A DNA stretch of 64,000 bases, taken from positions 62,001-126,000 of the forward strand of contig NZ_LR732330.1 in assembly GCF_902506325.1 (NCBI RefSeq). The letters run 5' to 3'. Shown piece by piece: positions 27,179-35,784 of the stretch (position 1 is its first letter; each line of letters starts with the position of its first letter). The stretch is from Limnobacter sp. 130. Its GTDB lineage: Bacteria; Pseudomonadota; Gammaproteobacteria; Burkholderiales; Burkholderiaceae_B. The translations under genes were made by a program, and so were the position numbers. A model generated the notes under the pieces. It saw nothing but the letters and a program-made list of their open reading frames with translations. It searched no databases and was not told where the DNA came from.

Positions 27179-28104
27179 TGTCAAAAAGCATTCTCGAATT
27201 GCGCCATCTGCGCACCCTTCAAGCCATAGAGCAAACTGGCAGCTTAAGCCGTGCGGCCGATGTGTTGTGCATCACGCAAAGTGCCGTGTCGCATCAGGTT
27301 AAGGCGCTAGAAGACTGGTTTGGTGAAGAACTGGTGTACAAGCAGGGTGGGCAAAGCCGTTTTAGCGTGGTGGGCCAGCGTTTGTTGCAATTGGCCGGGC
27401 AGGTGTTGGGGCAGGTGGATCAGGCTGAACTCGATATTCTGCAAATGAAGCAGGGTGCGGGTGGCCCGCTGCGGGTTGCAGTGGAATGCCACACTTGCTT
27501 TGACTGGTTGATGCCGTCGATGGACGTGTACCGCAACCGCTGGCCTGAAGTGGAACTGGACATTGTTTCCGGCTTTCATGCAGACCCGGTCGGTCTGCTG
27601 CACAAAGGCGATGCAGAACTGGCAATTGTGTCCGAGCTGTGCGAGGAAGAGGGCATTGTTTCATTTCCGCTATTTCGGTTTGAAATGGTGGGCCTTGTGC
27701 CTGTGGATTCAAAACTGGCCAAACGTGCGTATTTAAAGCCTTCGGATTTCGCTGGTGAAACCTTGTTGACCTACCCGGTACCCGACGACATGCTGGATGT
27801 AATCAAGCATTTTTTAACGCCTGCCGGTGTGCAGGTGAAGCGCCGCAGCAGTGAACTGACCGTGGCCCTGCTGCAACTGGTGGCCAGCAAGCGCGGGCTT
27901 TCAGCCTTGCCAGCCTGGGCCGTGAAAGGTTACGTGGATCGCGGTTATGTGGCCCAAGTGCCACTGGGCCGCAAGGGCTTGGTGTCTACCTTGTATGCGG
28001 CTTTACCCAAGGCGATTGCGGGCAAGCATTACACCGCCGATTTTGTGGCGGTGATGCGTGAAGTGTGCGCGCGGGAACTGGACGGGATTGAGTTGTTGAT
28101 TTAA
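27178..28104 (+). CDS. metR: LysR-type regulator of methionine synthesis
   Basis: 308 residues. N-terminal winged helix (LRTLQAIEQTGSLSRAADVL, ITQSAVSHQVKALEDWFGEEL) and a LysR effector domain with the MetR-like ECHTCFDWLMPSMD segment near 97-110. MetR uses homocysteine as co-inducer to activate metE. Divergence from metE and the exact MetR box between them support the name. Its stop overlaps that of the convergent sbtA-like gene by four bases. Confidence 0.92.
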   Translation: MSKSILELRHLRTLQAIEQTGSLSRAADVLCITQSAVSHQVKALEDWFGEELVYKQGGQSRFSVVGQRLLQLAGQVLGQVDQAELDILQMKQGAGGPLRVAVECHTCFDWLMPSMDVYRNRWPEVELDIVSGFHADPVGLLHKGDAELAIVSELCEEEGIVSFPLFRFEMVGLVPVDSKLAKRAYLKPSDFAGETLLTYPVPDDMLDVIKHFLTPAGVQVKRRSSELTVALLQLVASKRGLSALPAWAVKGYVDRGYVAQVPLGRKGLVSTLYAALPKAIAGKHYTADFVAVMREVCARELDGIELLI

Positions 28105-29063
28105 ATACCCGCCAATTGCACATACACGGGTATACCCACCAAAATATTCAGCGGAAAGGTAATACCCAGCGAAAGCCCCACATACAGGCTGGGGTTGGCT
28201 TCAGGTATTGCATAGCGCACCACCGCAGGCACGGCGATGTAGGAAGCACTGGCAGCCAATACCATTAACAGGGCGGTGTCGCCAACACTTGCACCCGTGG
28301 CCTTGGCCAGCAACCAGGCCAGGGTGGCGTGGGCAATCGGTGCAAGCACCGCATAGGCAATCATCCATTTCGATACGGCCTTCAGTTTTGGCAGGTGCTT
28401 GGCCGTGCTCAAACCCATGTCAAGCAGGAAGAAGGCCAGCATGCCCTTGAACAGGTCGCCTGTGAACGGTTGCATCGCTTCTTTGCCGGCGCTACCACTC
28501 ATGAAACCAATCAGCATTGCGCCAAGTAGCAGCAACTGCGCGCCTTCTGTGAATGATTCCTGCAACAAGTGGCCGAATCCTTTTCCGGGAACGGGTGCTG
28601 AATTCGCTCCCTGTGTTTGTTTGCGCGCTGCGTTGGCAAACAGCACTGCCAGAATAATGGCGGGCGATTCCATCAGTGCCATGGCGGCGGCCATGTGTCC
28701 GCCGTAGGCGATATCGGACTTTTCAAGAAACTGCACGGCTGTAATGAAGGTAACTGCACTGACCGAACCGTAGGTGGCAGCAATTGCCGCGGCATCGAAT
28801 GCCGACGTGCAACGCTTCAGTATCGGGTAGCTGATCAAAGGCACCACCACCGCCAGCAATACGGCGCTGCCCAAACCGCCCAGCACCTGCGTGTTAAAGC
28901 CAGACTCATGCAAGGCAAAACCGCCTTTCAAACCCAAAGCCATGAGCAGGTACAAGGACAGAAAACGGCCAACTTGCGCGGGAATTTCAAGGTTGGATTT
29001 AACCAGGCCGCTGAAAATACCCAGTAGAAAGAAAAGAATGGCGGGGTCGGTGAAGTTGTTCAT
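28101..29063 (-). CDS. SbtA-type sodium-dependent bicarbonate transporter
   Basis: 320 residues with about ten hydrophobic segments, matching SbtA (former DUF897): a start FTDPAILFFLLGIFSGLVKSN, LMALGLKGG near 40, the repeat element ATYGSVSAVTF near 96-106 and ASASYIAVPAVVRYAIPEANPS near 270. SbtA imports bicarbonate with sodium in cyanobacteria and is found in several proteobacteria. It is divergent from a CbbR-like LysR gene, fitting CO2- or carbon-responsive control. No RuBisCO gene is in the window. Confidence 0.88.
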   Translation of the reverse strand: MNNFTDPAILFFLLGIFSGLVKSNLEIPAQVGRFLSLYLLMALGLKGGFALHESGFNTQVLGGLGSAVLLAVVVPLISYPILKRCTSAFDAAAIAATYGSVSAVTFITAVQFLEKSDIAYGGHMAAAMALMESPAIILAVLFANAARKQTQGANSAPVPGKGFGHLLQESFTEGAQLLLLGAMLIGFMSGSAGKEAMQPFTGDLFKGMLAFFLLDMGLSTAKHLPKLKAVSKWMIAYAVLAPIAHATLAWLLAKATGASVGDTALLMVLAASASYIAVPAVVRYAIPEANPSLYVGLSLGITFPLNILVGIPVYVQLAGI

Positions 29064-29164
29064 GATGCATTCGGTAATGAAAGTGCGCCAATACTATGGA
29101 TAAGCAACAATCATGTAAAATCAAAAAAAAGAGAAAAATCATCACTAAAAGGTTATGTTTAAAA

Positions 29165-30061
29165 ATGAACCTCACATTGCGACAATTAAACTTGTTCTCC
29201 GCATTGGCCCGCTTGAAGAGCATTACAGCGGTGGCTCGGCAATTTCATGTCACCCAGCCCACCGTGTCCATGCAAATGAAGGAACTGGCTGAATCGGTGG
29301 GCTTGCCCCTGTACGAGGTCATTGGCAAGGCGGTTTATCTCACGCCCGCCGGCCTTGAGCTGGAGGCCACAGCACGCAATATGCTGGCCGAACTGGAAGG
29401 GTTTCAGCAGCGTATTGATGACATCAAGGGTTTTCGGCGGGGTAAGTTGACCGTGGCGGTGGTGAGTACTGCGGAGTATTTCGTGCCCCGTTTGTTGGGC
29501 GATTTCTGCACAAAGTATCCGGAAGTTGAAATTTCTCTGGAGGTGTTGAACCGCAACGGGGTTATCCAGCGGCTTGAACACAATTTGGACGACCTTTACA
29601 TCATGTCCAAACCGCCTGCGAACCTGGACGTCGAGGCCAGGGCTTTCATGACCAATTCCTTGCAGGTGGTTGCGCCTGCAGGGCACCCCTTAACCCAGCG
29701 CAAACGCATCAAACACACCGAGCTTGCGCGGTATCCATTTATTTTGCGTGAAAGGGGGTCGGGTACACGCCTGGCCTGCGATTCACATTTTGAAAGCCTT
29801 GGTTTTGAGCCAACTGTGCGGCTTGAATTGGGCAGCAACGAGGCGATTAAACAGGCGGTTCAGGGCGGTATGGGACTGGCCGTGTTGTCTGAACACGCCC
29901 TAAATGCGGGCTCCGCCACGGACGGCTTGCAAATTCTGAATGTGCAAAGCTTTCCAATTCATGCCAACTGGTACACCGTTCGCCCCAACGGCAAGCGACC
30001 TTCGCCGGTGGCGGCTGATTTCTGGCGTTACCTGAATGTGGATTTAAAAAAAGGGCGCTAA
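29165..30061 (+). CDS. CbbR/CmpR-like LysR regulator
   Basis: 298 residues. The HTH opens with LTLRQLNLFSALARLKSITAVARQFHVTQPTVSMQMKEL-type sequence (residues 3-42), close to CbbR/CmpR regulators that control carbon fixation and bicarbonate uptake. The effector domain contains GKLTVAVVSTAEYFVPRLL and the LRERGSGTR motif near 195. Start chosen at ATG 29165, where homology begins; upstream in-frame codons give a lysine-rich extension without a ribosome site. It probably regulates the divergent sbtA-like gene. Confidence 0.85.
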   Translation: MNLTLRQLNLFSALARLKSITAVARQFHVTQPTVSMQMKELAESVGLPLYEVIGKAVYLTPAGLELEATARNMLAELEGFQQRIDDIKGFRRGKLTVAVVSTAEYFVPRLLGDFCTKYPEVEISLEVLNRNGVIQRLEHNLDDLYIMSKPPANLDVEARAFMTNSLQVVAPAGHPLTQRKRIKHTELARYPFILRERGSGTRLACDSHFESLGFEPTVRLELGSNEAIKQAVQGGMGLAVLSEHALNAGSATDGLQILNVQSFPIHANWYTVRPNGKRPSPVAADFWRYLNVDLKKGR

Positions 30062-30070
30062 ATTGTAAAA

Positions 30071-30082
30071 ACGAACGTTCGT
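30071..30082. promoter_or_regulatory. Palindromic operator, TetR-type
   Basis: ACGAACGTTCGT is a perfect 12-bp palindrome, extended by a further TTCG repeat. It lies 86-97 bases upstream of the SDR gene that begins a fatty-acid oxidation pair. Sequences of this form are bound by TetR-family repressors of acyl-CoA metabolism; the cognate regulator is not in this window. Confidence 0.5.
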
Positions 30083-30167
30083 TCGAATTCATCCTCCACT
30101 ACATTGCGCAATTCTGCGTTAGTCTTTGTTTCTACCCCATAAAAACAGTCAGTCAGGAGACTTTTGA

Positions 30168-30938
30168 ATGAATTTGAATAATTTGGTGGCTGTGGTCACC
30201 GGCGGTGCGTCTGGTTTGGGTTTGGCCACTGTAGAGCAGTTTGTTGCAGCGGGTGCCAAGGTTGCAGTGTTCGACATGAACGAAGATGCGGGCAAAGCCG
30301 CTGAAGCCGCGCACCCCGGCAAGGTAATTTTCCAGAAAGTGAACGTGGCCGATGCTGCCTCCGCGCGTGCTGGTATTGATGCAACTTTGGCTGCCTTCGG
30401 TGCGATCCACATTGCAGTGAACTGTGCAGGTGTGGGCACGGCTGGCAAAACACTGGACCGCGACAGCAAGGCCTTGCCGCTGGAAGCTTTTGCAAAAACA
30501 ATCAACATCAACTTGATCGGTAGCTTCAATATTTCAAGCCTCGCGGCTGAAGCCATGGCCAAGAACACGCCCGATGAAGATGGCCAACGTGGTGTGATCA
30601 TCAACACCGCCTCGGTTGCTGCATTTGATGGTCAAACCGGTCAGGCAGCTTACTCGGCCAGTAAAGGTGGCGTGGTCGGCATGACATTGCCCATGGCACG
30701 CGATCTGGGTCGTTATGGCATTCGTGTCATGACCATTGCCCCCGGTATTTTCGACACACCCATGATGCAGGGCGTTTCTGAAGAATACCGTCAGCCCCTG
30801 ATCGCCATGGTTCAAAACCCCAAGCGTTTTGGTGCACCTGCGGAATATGGACACCTGTGTGTCAGCATTGTTGAGAACAATTACCTGAACGGTGAAACCA
30901 TCCGCATCGATGGCAGTATCCGTATGCAGGCGAAGTAA
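30168..30938 (+). CDS. SDR-family 3-hydroxyacyl-CoA dehydrogenase (HSD10-like)
   Basis: 256 residues. Rossmann motif VVTGGASGLGLATVEQF at 10-26, NCAGVGTAGK near 88-97, active-site Ser in NTASVAAFDGQ and the Y-S-A-S-K tetrad element. The spacer between beta-4 and the active site (TLDRDSKALPLEAF) is the insertion typical of type 2 3-hydroxyacyl-CoA dehydrogenases. It oxidises 3-hydroxyacyl-CoA with NAD, in fatty-acid or branched-chain amino-acid breakdown. Followed after 27 bases by an acyl-CoA dehydrogenase, and preceded by a TetR-type palindrome, so a catabolic operon is likely. Confidence 0.9.
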   Translation: MNLNNLVAVVTGGASGLGLATVEQFVAAGAKVAVFDMNEDAGKAAEAAHPGKVIFQKVNVADAASARAGIDATLAAFGAIHIAVNCAGVGTAGKTLDRDSKALPLEAFAKTININLIGSFNISSLAAEAMAKNTPDEDGQRGVIINTASVAAFDGQTGQAAYSASKGGVVGMTLPMARDLGRYGIRVMTIAPGIFDTPMMQGVSEEYRQPLIAMVQNPKRFGAPAEYGHLCVSIVENNYLNGETIRIDGSIRMQAK

Positions 30939-30965
30939 CAGAAGCAATTCAAGAAAGGAATCATC

Positions 30966-32153
30966 ATGGGCTCAATGGACCAATTAATCGGGCAATCAGC
31001 GGATCAATCAAAAATTGCTGAAAATGAGGACATCACTTTGTTTCGGGACATGCTTTTGCGCTGCCTTGAAAAGGAAGTGATTCCGCATTACGACCAATGG
31101 GAAAAAGACGGCTGGATGCCCAAAGAAACCTGGCTAATGCTGGGCGCTGCCGGCATGCTTGGGCCAGACATGCCCGACGAGTTTGGTGCTGCGGGTGCTC
31201 CATTCGAAGTCGCCCTGATGATTCTTGAAGAAACATGTCGTTTGAACCTGCATTCGCTGAGCACTGCACTGAACGTGCACGCCAATATTGTGATGCCATA
31301 CATCAACAACCTGGGCTCGGCTGAACAAAAAGCGCAGTGGTTGCCCCGCATGGTCACTGGCGAAGTGGTGGGTTCAATCGGCATGACCGAACCCGGTGCC
31401 GGCAGCGACCTTGCTGGCATGCGCACCAACGCAGTTCGTGATGGTGACGAGTGGGTCATCAATGGCTCAAAAACTTTCATTACCAACGGCCTGCATTGTG
31501 GCTTGATCGTATTGGCTGCGAAAACAGACACCACCAAAGGCGCAAAGGGCATCAGTCTGTTTTTGGTGGACAGCACCTTGCCGGGTTTCAAGAAAGGCAA
31601 GGGCATCAAGAAAATGGGCCAGCATTCCAACGACACGGCCGAGCTGTTTTTTGACAACCTGCGCGTGCCTGCCAACGCCTTGCTGGGCGAAGAAAACAAA
31701 GGTTTCATTTACCTGATGCAGGAATTGCCGCGCGAGCGCCTGGGCTTGGGTTCACAAGCGGTGGGTGCCTGTGAAGGTGCCATGGCGATTACGGCAGACT
31801 ACGTCACTCAGCGCAAGGCCTTCGGCAGCACGGTTGCGCAGTTTCAAAACACCCGGTTCAAAATGGCCGAACTGCGCGCACAGCTTGAATTGACCAAAGC
31901 TTATTTGAAGCAGTGTGAAGCGCGGTTCAAGTTGGGTGCCATGACGACTGAAGAAGCATCAATTCTGAAATTGATGTCGACAGAGTTGCAGGTGAAGTTG
32001 ACACATGAGTGCCTTCAGCTGTTTGGTGGGTATGGCTACACCGAGGAATACCCGATTTCCCGATTCTTTACAGATGCGCGGGTGCAGACTATTTATGCAG
32101 GTACCTCCGAGATCATGAAAGAAGTGATTGCGAGAGGTGAGTTGGGGCGGTAA
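30966..32153 (+). CDS. Acyl-CoA dehydrogenase
   Basis: 395 residues with the full ACAD fold: GMTEPGAGSDLAGM near 140-153, FITNGLHC, FGSTVAQFQNTRFKMAEL near 280, QLFGGYGYTEEYPISRFFTDARV near 355 and YAGTSEIMKEVIARGELGR at the end. The usual short-chain catalytic Glu before GTSEI is Ala here; the Glu in GACEGAM near 265 is in the position used by long-chain and isovaleryl enzymes. It introduces the 2,3-double bond and passes electrons to ETF. Probably cotranscribed with the SDR dehydrogenase. Confidence 0.92.
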   Translation: MGSMDQLIGQSADQSKIAENEDITLFRDMLLRCLEKEVIPHYDQWEKDGWMPKETWLMLGAAGMLGPDMPDEFGAAGAPFEVALMILEETCRLNLHSLSTALNVHANIVMPYINNLGSAEQKAQWLPRMVTGEVVGSIGMTEPGAGSDLAGMRTNAVRDGDEWVINGSKTFITNGLHCGLIVLAAKTDTTKGAKGISLFLVDSTLPGFKKGKGIKKMGQHSNDTAELFFDNLRVPANALLGEENKGFIYLMQELPRERLGLGSQAVGACEGAMAITADYVTQRKAFGSTVAQFQNTRFKMAELRAQLELTKAYLKQCEARFKLGAMTTEEASILKLMSTELQVKLTHECLQLFGGYGYTEEYPISRFFTDARVQTIYAGTSEIMKEVIARGELGR

Positions 32154-32586
32154 ATCGGCGGCATTGCCGGTGCTTCAACCAGCTCGGCGGGGTTGCCCGA
32201 TTCCTCACTGAAAACCGCTTGATCCCTTTTTGAATTCATTTTTGCTCACCGAGCTCGGCAAAAGACATGGCCGAGCCTCGGTGTTGGCTAGTCGCCAAAC
32301 GCAGCGAATGAATCCAAACCGGGGCGGTTTTCTTGAAGTTCGGAACAGGCAAACCCACTGCCGAGTTGGCTGACGCATAGACAGCAGCAGGTCACCTAAC
32401 ACCACCAGCCACCGGGGCGTGCGTAATCATTCACCGACCGGCCAATCTGTCACTGTCTTATCGCGCAATCGGCAGCGATGAAGTACGCGCTGATTAAGCA
32501 ATTGCGATGATTGGACACAAAACGGCAACATCACACTGGCATAAAGGGAAGTTAGTACTTTTTCAACACTTCCTTTTGTTGCCTAC
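32154..32586. other. Gene-free gap of 433 bases
   Basis: No credible coding sequence is found in either direction. The left part (32210-32332) folds into a nested inverted repeat described separately. The right part (32340-32586) shows only scattered short repeats (GCAATTGCGATGATTG, and GCCGAG/GCCGACC-like words) and presumably carries the promoter of the gene at 32587. No tRNA, riboswitch or insertion-sequence end was recognised. Confidence 0.6.
32210..32332. repeat. Nested imperfect inverted repeat / structured element
   Basis: Outer arms GAAAACCGC (32210-32218) and GCGGTTTTC (32324-32332) are perfect complements; inside them ATTCATT (32234-32240) pairs with AATGAAT (32307-32313). The core is CACCGAGCTCGGC (32247-32259) with GCCGAGCCTCGGTG (32270-32283), a 13-bp stem with one bulge and a ten-base loop, followed by a small hairpin TTGGC-TAGTC-GCCAA (32284-32298). 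The element could be an RNA, a mobile-element remnant or a recombination site; nothing decides between them. Confidence 0.55.
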
Positions 32587-33219
32587 ATGAAAAAAATCTT
32601 CGAGACTTTGCACGAACAGCGTTGGGACGACCACCGCTATTATCACCACAGCCGCATCAACCAAAGCCTGCACTTGCTCAGTGCACTCTCATTCCTGTTT
32701 GGTTATGTACTGCTGTTCATCGACCCCGTGTCAGCTGCCTTGGTAGCATGGCTGGTGGCCATGACCAGTCGCCAGATCGGTCACTTCTTTTTCGAACCCA
32801 AAACTTACGATTATGTGAACGATGCCACCCACGATCACAAAGAAGACATCAAAGTGGGTTACAACCTGCGCCGCAAAATCATTTTGCTCAGCATTTGGGG
32901 GGCATTGCCAGTGCTGATCTGGTTTAGTCCGTCCACTTTCGGCTTGCCACCAACAGGTGCCGACACTGCAAGCTTTGTGCGCAGCGTGGGTGAGTCGTGG
33001 TTGTGGTTGGGTCTTGGTGGTTTGGTGTTCAGAACCATTCACCTGTTTTTTATTCGGGACATTGAAACAGGTTTGGTTTGGGCCCTGAAAATTATCACTG
33101 ACCCATTCCATGACGTAAAAATTTACTACAAATCACCTTTCTATTTGTTGAAGGGTCAGTTGATTGATCCCATGGACGATGTCAAGGCACGCCAAGTCTC
33201 TTTGAGTACTCGCCGCTGA
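32587..33219 (+). CDS. Mpo1/DUF962-like membrane protein
   Basis: 210 residues, about four hydrophobic segments. HSRINQSLH near 21-29 matches the H-x-x-I-N-x-x-x-H element of yeast Mpo1/DUF962, and QIGHFFFEP near 63-71 matches its GHxFFE motif; a further HDHKED lies near 81. Mpo1 is an Fe(II) dioxygenase in alpha-oxidation of 2-hydroxy fatty acids in the ER. A similar oxygenase role in lipid turnover is inferred, not shown. Its last 64 bases overlap the convergent aminotransferase gene. Confidence 0.65.
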   Translation: MKKIFETLHEQRWDDHRYYHHSRINQSLHLLSALSFLFGYVLLFIDPVSAALVAWLVAMTSRQIGHFFFEPKTYDYVNDATHDHKEDIKVGYNLRRKIILLSIWGALPVLIWFSPSTFGLPPTGADTASFVRSVGESWLWLGLGGLVFRTIHLFFIRDIETGLVWALKIITDPFHDVKIYYKSPFYLLKGQLIDPMDDVKARQVSLSTRR

Positions 33220-34829
33220 ATTTTCTTGTTGCTGTTGCAGGCCTCGCTGGTGTCCCACCAGCCATCGGCCTGCATGCAGCGGGCCGCCTGAATAAAGCGA
33301 TCACACAGCACGTCAAAGTCTTCATCGGTGTAGTTGTGGCTGAAAATCATCCGTCCTGATCCGACCCAGCTAAGCATTACTCCCGCTTGTAGCAGGTAGA
33401 ACTGAAACATCCAGTTAAAGCGCGATGGCTTGTTGTACAGAATCGTGAAAATCGATGTCATGTTTTGTACTTCAACCGGCAATTCAAGATCAACAAGTCG
33501 TTTGTTCAGCGTCGCTCTGCGCGTATTCCAGGTGGTATCCACATTCTGATACATGCGCTCTACCTCAACCCCGTCAATGTGCTTGAGAAACAGGTTCATG
33601 GTTTGCATCACGTAGGGGTGTGAATTGAAAGTGCCACGAGCGAAGCAAATGTCTGCAGGTTTGTTCGCGCGGTAGCGCTTCATCAGTTCAGCCTTGCCAC
33701 ACAGCACGCCCACGGGCAAACCACCACCGAGTGTTTTGCCATAGGTCACCATGTCGGCCCGCACGCCGAAATAGTCTTGCGCACCGCCCTTGGCCAGGCG
33801 GAATCCCAAGAACACTTCATCCAGTATCAACACAATGCCGTTTTCCGTGCACACTTGCCGCAGCTGCTTTAACCATTGTGTGTAGGCTTCTTTGTCGTAG
33901 CCTGCTTTTCGGCCACTGCTGATCAAAGCCGAATCACCGGGCGCATTGGTGTTTGGGTGCAAGGCTTGCAGCGGGTTGACAAGCACGCAAGCGATGTCTT
34001 TTCGTGTAGCCAACACATGCAGGGTGCGCTGGCTCATTTCCTGCAAAGTCAGTGTGCGGTTCGCGCTCACCGGGTTGCCAATGCCGGGCTGAACATCACC
34101 CCACCAACCGTGGTAAGCACCTGCAAAACGCACAATGCGCTGGCGGCCCGTGTGGTATTGGGCAAGGCGCACCGCCTGCATCACAGCCTCGGTACCGCTC
34201 ATGTGGTATGAAATTTCATCTTGCCCGGCCAAGGCCAAAATTCGGCGTGTGTTGTCCAGTACCACCGGGTGGTAGGGGCCAAGCACAGGTCCAAGCGAAT
34301 CCATGTCTGTGGCGGCTTGTCGAATAAAACCTTTGTAGGTGTCATAGCCCAGCAAGTTGGTGCCGTAGGCGCCGGTTACATCGATGTACTCGTTGCCGTC
34401 GATGTCCCACACATAAACCCCTTCTGATTTGCTGAGAAAAAGCGCAGGCAACAGGTTCTCGTTCACCATGTTTCTAAACTGAAAAGGAACACGGTACTTG
34501 TGGGTAAACTGGGCATCTGAAATACTGCTGATCGCCTGTTCCAGCAAGCGTTTGCCCTGTGGGGCACGTGCAAGCAGCCGGGCTGACAAACCCTGAAAAC
34601 CTTTTCGGCGTTTCTCAACAATCAAGTCGCTGGCTTCATCGCAACTAAAAAACGAATCGCCTTCCAGGGTGTAATGCGGTATCAATTTCGATACGCGCTT
34701 GGCCATGCGCACGTGGCCGCTCAATCCCGGGTGTTTTGCACGGGACAACTGAAGGCGGCGATGTGCTTTCAATACCAGGTAAGCGCCGGCGCTGGCGCCG
34801 ATTAACAAAGTCAGGCTGTCAAGGTTCAT
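33156..34829 (-). CDS. Membrane-anchored class III aminotransferase (glutamate-1-semialdehyde aminomutase-like)
   Basis: About 557 residues. An N-terminal membrane helix (LTLLIGASAGAYLVLKA) precedes a linker and then a full class III PLP fold: SGTEAVMQAVRLAQ near 210, AYHGWWGDVQP, LILDEVFLGFR (PLP aspartate) near 335 and YGKTLGGGLPVG with the Schiff-base Lys near 365. Closest in pattern to glutamate-1-semialdehyde 2,1-aminomutases, but longer and anchored, so hemL function is unlikely. Start is uncertain: ATGs at 34829 and 34835 and a TTG at 34850. It is divergent from the phosphatidylserine decarboxylase gene, hinting at an amino-lipid substrate. Confidence 0.8.
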   Translation of the reverse strand: MNLDSLTLLIGASAGAYLVLKAHRRLQLSRAKHPGLSGHVRMAKRVSKLIPHYTLEGDSFFSCDEASDLIVEKRRKGFQGLSARLLARAPQGKRLLEQAISSISDAQFTHKYRVPFQFRNMVNENLLPALFLSKSEGVYVWDIDGNEYIDVTGAYGTNLLGYDTYKGFIRQAATDMDSLGPVLGPYHPVVLDNTRRILALAGQDEISYHMSGTEAVMQAVRLAQYHTGRQRIVRFAGAYHGWWGDVQPGIGNPVSANRTLTLQEMSQRTLHVLATRKDIACVLVNPLQALHPNTNAPGDSALISSGRKAGYDKEAYTQWLKQLRQVCTENGIVLILDEVFLGFRLAKGGAQDYFGVRADMVTYGKTLGGGLPVGVLCGKAELMKRYRANKPADICFARGTFNSHPYVMQTMNLFLKHIDGVEVERMYQNVDTTWNTRRATLNKRLVDLELPVEVQNMTSIFTILYNKPSRFNWMFQFYLLQAGVMLSWVGSGRMIFSHNYTDEDFDVLCDRFIQAARCMQADGWWDTSEACNSNKKIQRRVLKETWRALTSSMGSIN

Positions 34830-34891
34830 ACACATTTCTGTCAAATACAACAGGTAAGGTTGTACGCCATCTCGGTGACAGGCTGATTAAA

Positions 34892-35764
34892 TTGCAAAAA
34901 AACTCACAGGCGCATTCTTCATTTCAAGCGTCCCGCATTCGCTTGCAGGAAAGTGTCAACTTTTTGTTGACCAACCGAATTCCGCGTTTGTTCAGTTCTT
35001 GGCTCATGGGCAAGATCAGCAAAATCAAACACCCTTGGTTCGCCCAGCCAGCTTTGTGGTTGTGGCATCAGTTTGCAGATTTAAGCTTGCACGAAGCGCA
35101 AAAGCAGCAATTCAATTCCATTCATGATTGTTTCACGCGTGCGCTAAAACCCGGCATGCGACCGGTCGACTTGCAGGCCAAAGGCACCAGCCCCTGTGAC
35201 GGTATTTTGGGGGTGCATGGTTTGGTGGAAAACGGCAGTCTTCTACAGGTGAAAGGTTTTCCGTATGCCATGGAGGAGCTGTTGGTAGACCCCGACATGG
35301 CCATGAAATTTCACGGGCACCGATACCTCACCATTCGCATCACTGCCAGCATGTATCACCGCATGCATTCGCCAATCGATGGCGTGGTGGAGCAGGTGGA
35401 CTATATTCACGGTGACACCTGGAATGTGAACCCTGCGGCGCTGAAGCGCGTCGAGAAACTGTTCTGCAAAAACGAGCGTGCTGTGCTGAGCGGCAAAACA
35501 GCGCAAGGCGAACCCTTCGCCATTGTGCCGGTGGCGGCCATTCTGGTAGCAGGTATACGCCTGCACTGCACCGGGCGCGTATTCAATCAAAATGACCGTG
35601 GGCCACAACGGGTGCGCACGCACACACCTATTCACAAAGGTGAGGAATTGGGGTGGTTTGAGCATGGCTCAACAATTGTTCTGTTGGTGCCACCAAGCTG
35701 GAATATTGCATCTGGTTTGCAAGAAGGAAGCCGATTGTTCATGGGGCAAGCCTTGTTTGAATAA
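34892..35764 (+). CDS. psd: Phosphatidylserine decarboxylase family protein
   Basis: About 290 residues from TTG 34892 (ACAGG nine bases upstream); an open frame extends to 34736 but runs antisense through the aminotransferase gene. Motifs of pyruvoyl-dependent Psd: CDGILG near residue 105, YHRMHSPIDG near 155-164 with the catalytic His, and WFEHGSTIVLLVP near 260, where self-cleavage before the Ser of GST would make the pyruvoyl group. The residue before GST is His rather than the common Leu. It converts phosphatidylserine to phosphatidylethanolamine at the membrane. Possibly cotranscribed with the next gene (20-base gap). Confidence 0.82.
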   Translation: MQKNSQAHSSFQASRIRLQESVNFLLTNRIPRLFSSWLMGKISKIKHPWFAQPALWLWHQFADLSLHEAQKQQFNSIHDCFTRALKPGMRPVDLQAKGTSPCDGILGVHGLVENGSLLQVKGFPYAMEELLVDPDMAMKFHGHRYLTIRITASMYHRMHSPIDGVVEQVDYIHGDTWNVNPAALKRVEKLFCKNERAVLSGKTAQGEPFAIVPVAAILVAGIRLHCTGRVFNQNDRGPQRVRTHTPIHKGEELGWFEHGSTIVLLVPPSWNIASGLQEGSRLFMGQALFE

Positions 35765-35784
35765 TTCAGTTATTCTTGCGCCCT

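Noticed and set aside
34736-34891. N-terminal extension of the phosphatidylserine decarboxylase gene to 34736
   Set aside because: It runs antisense through the aminotransferase coding start, has no Psd-like sequence, and lacks a ribosome site.
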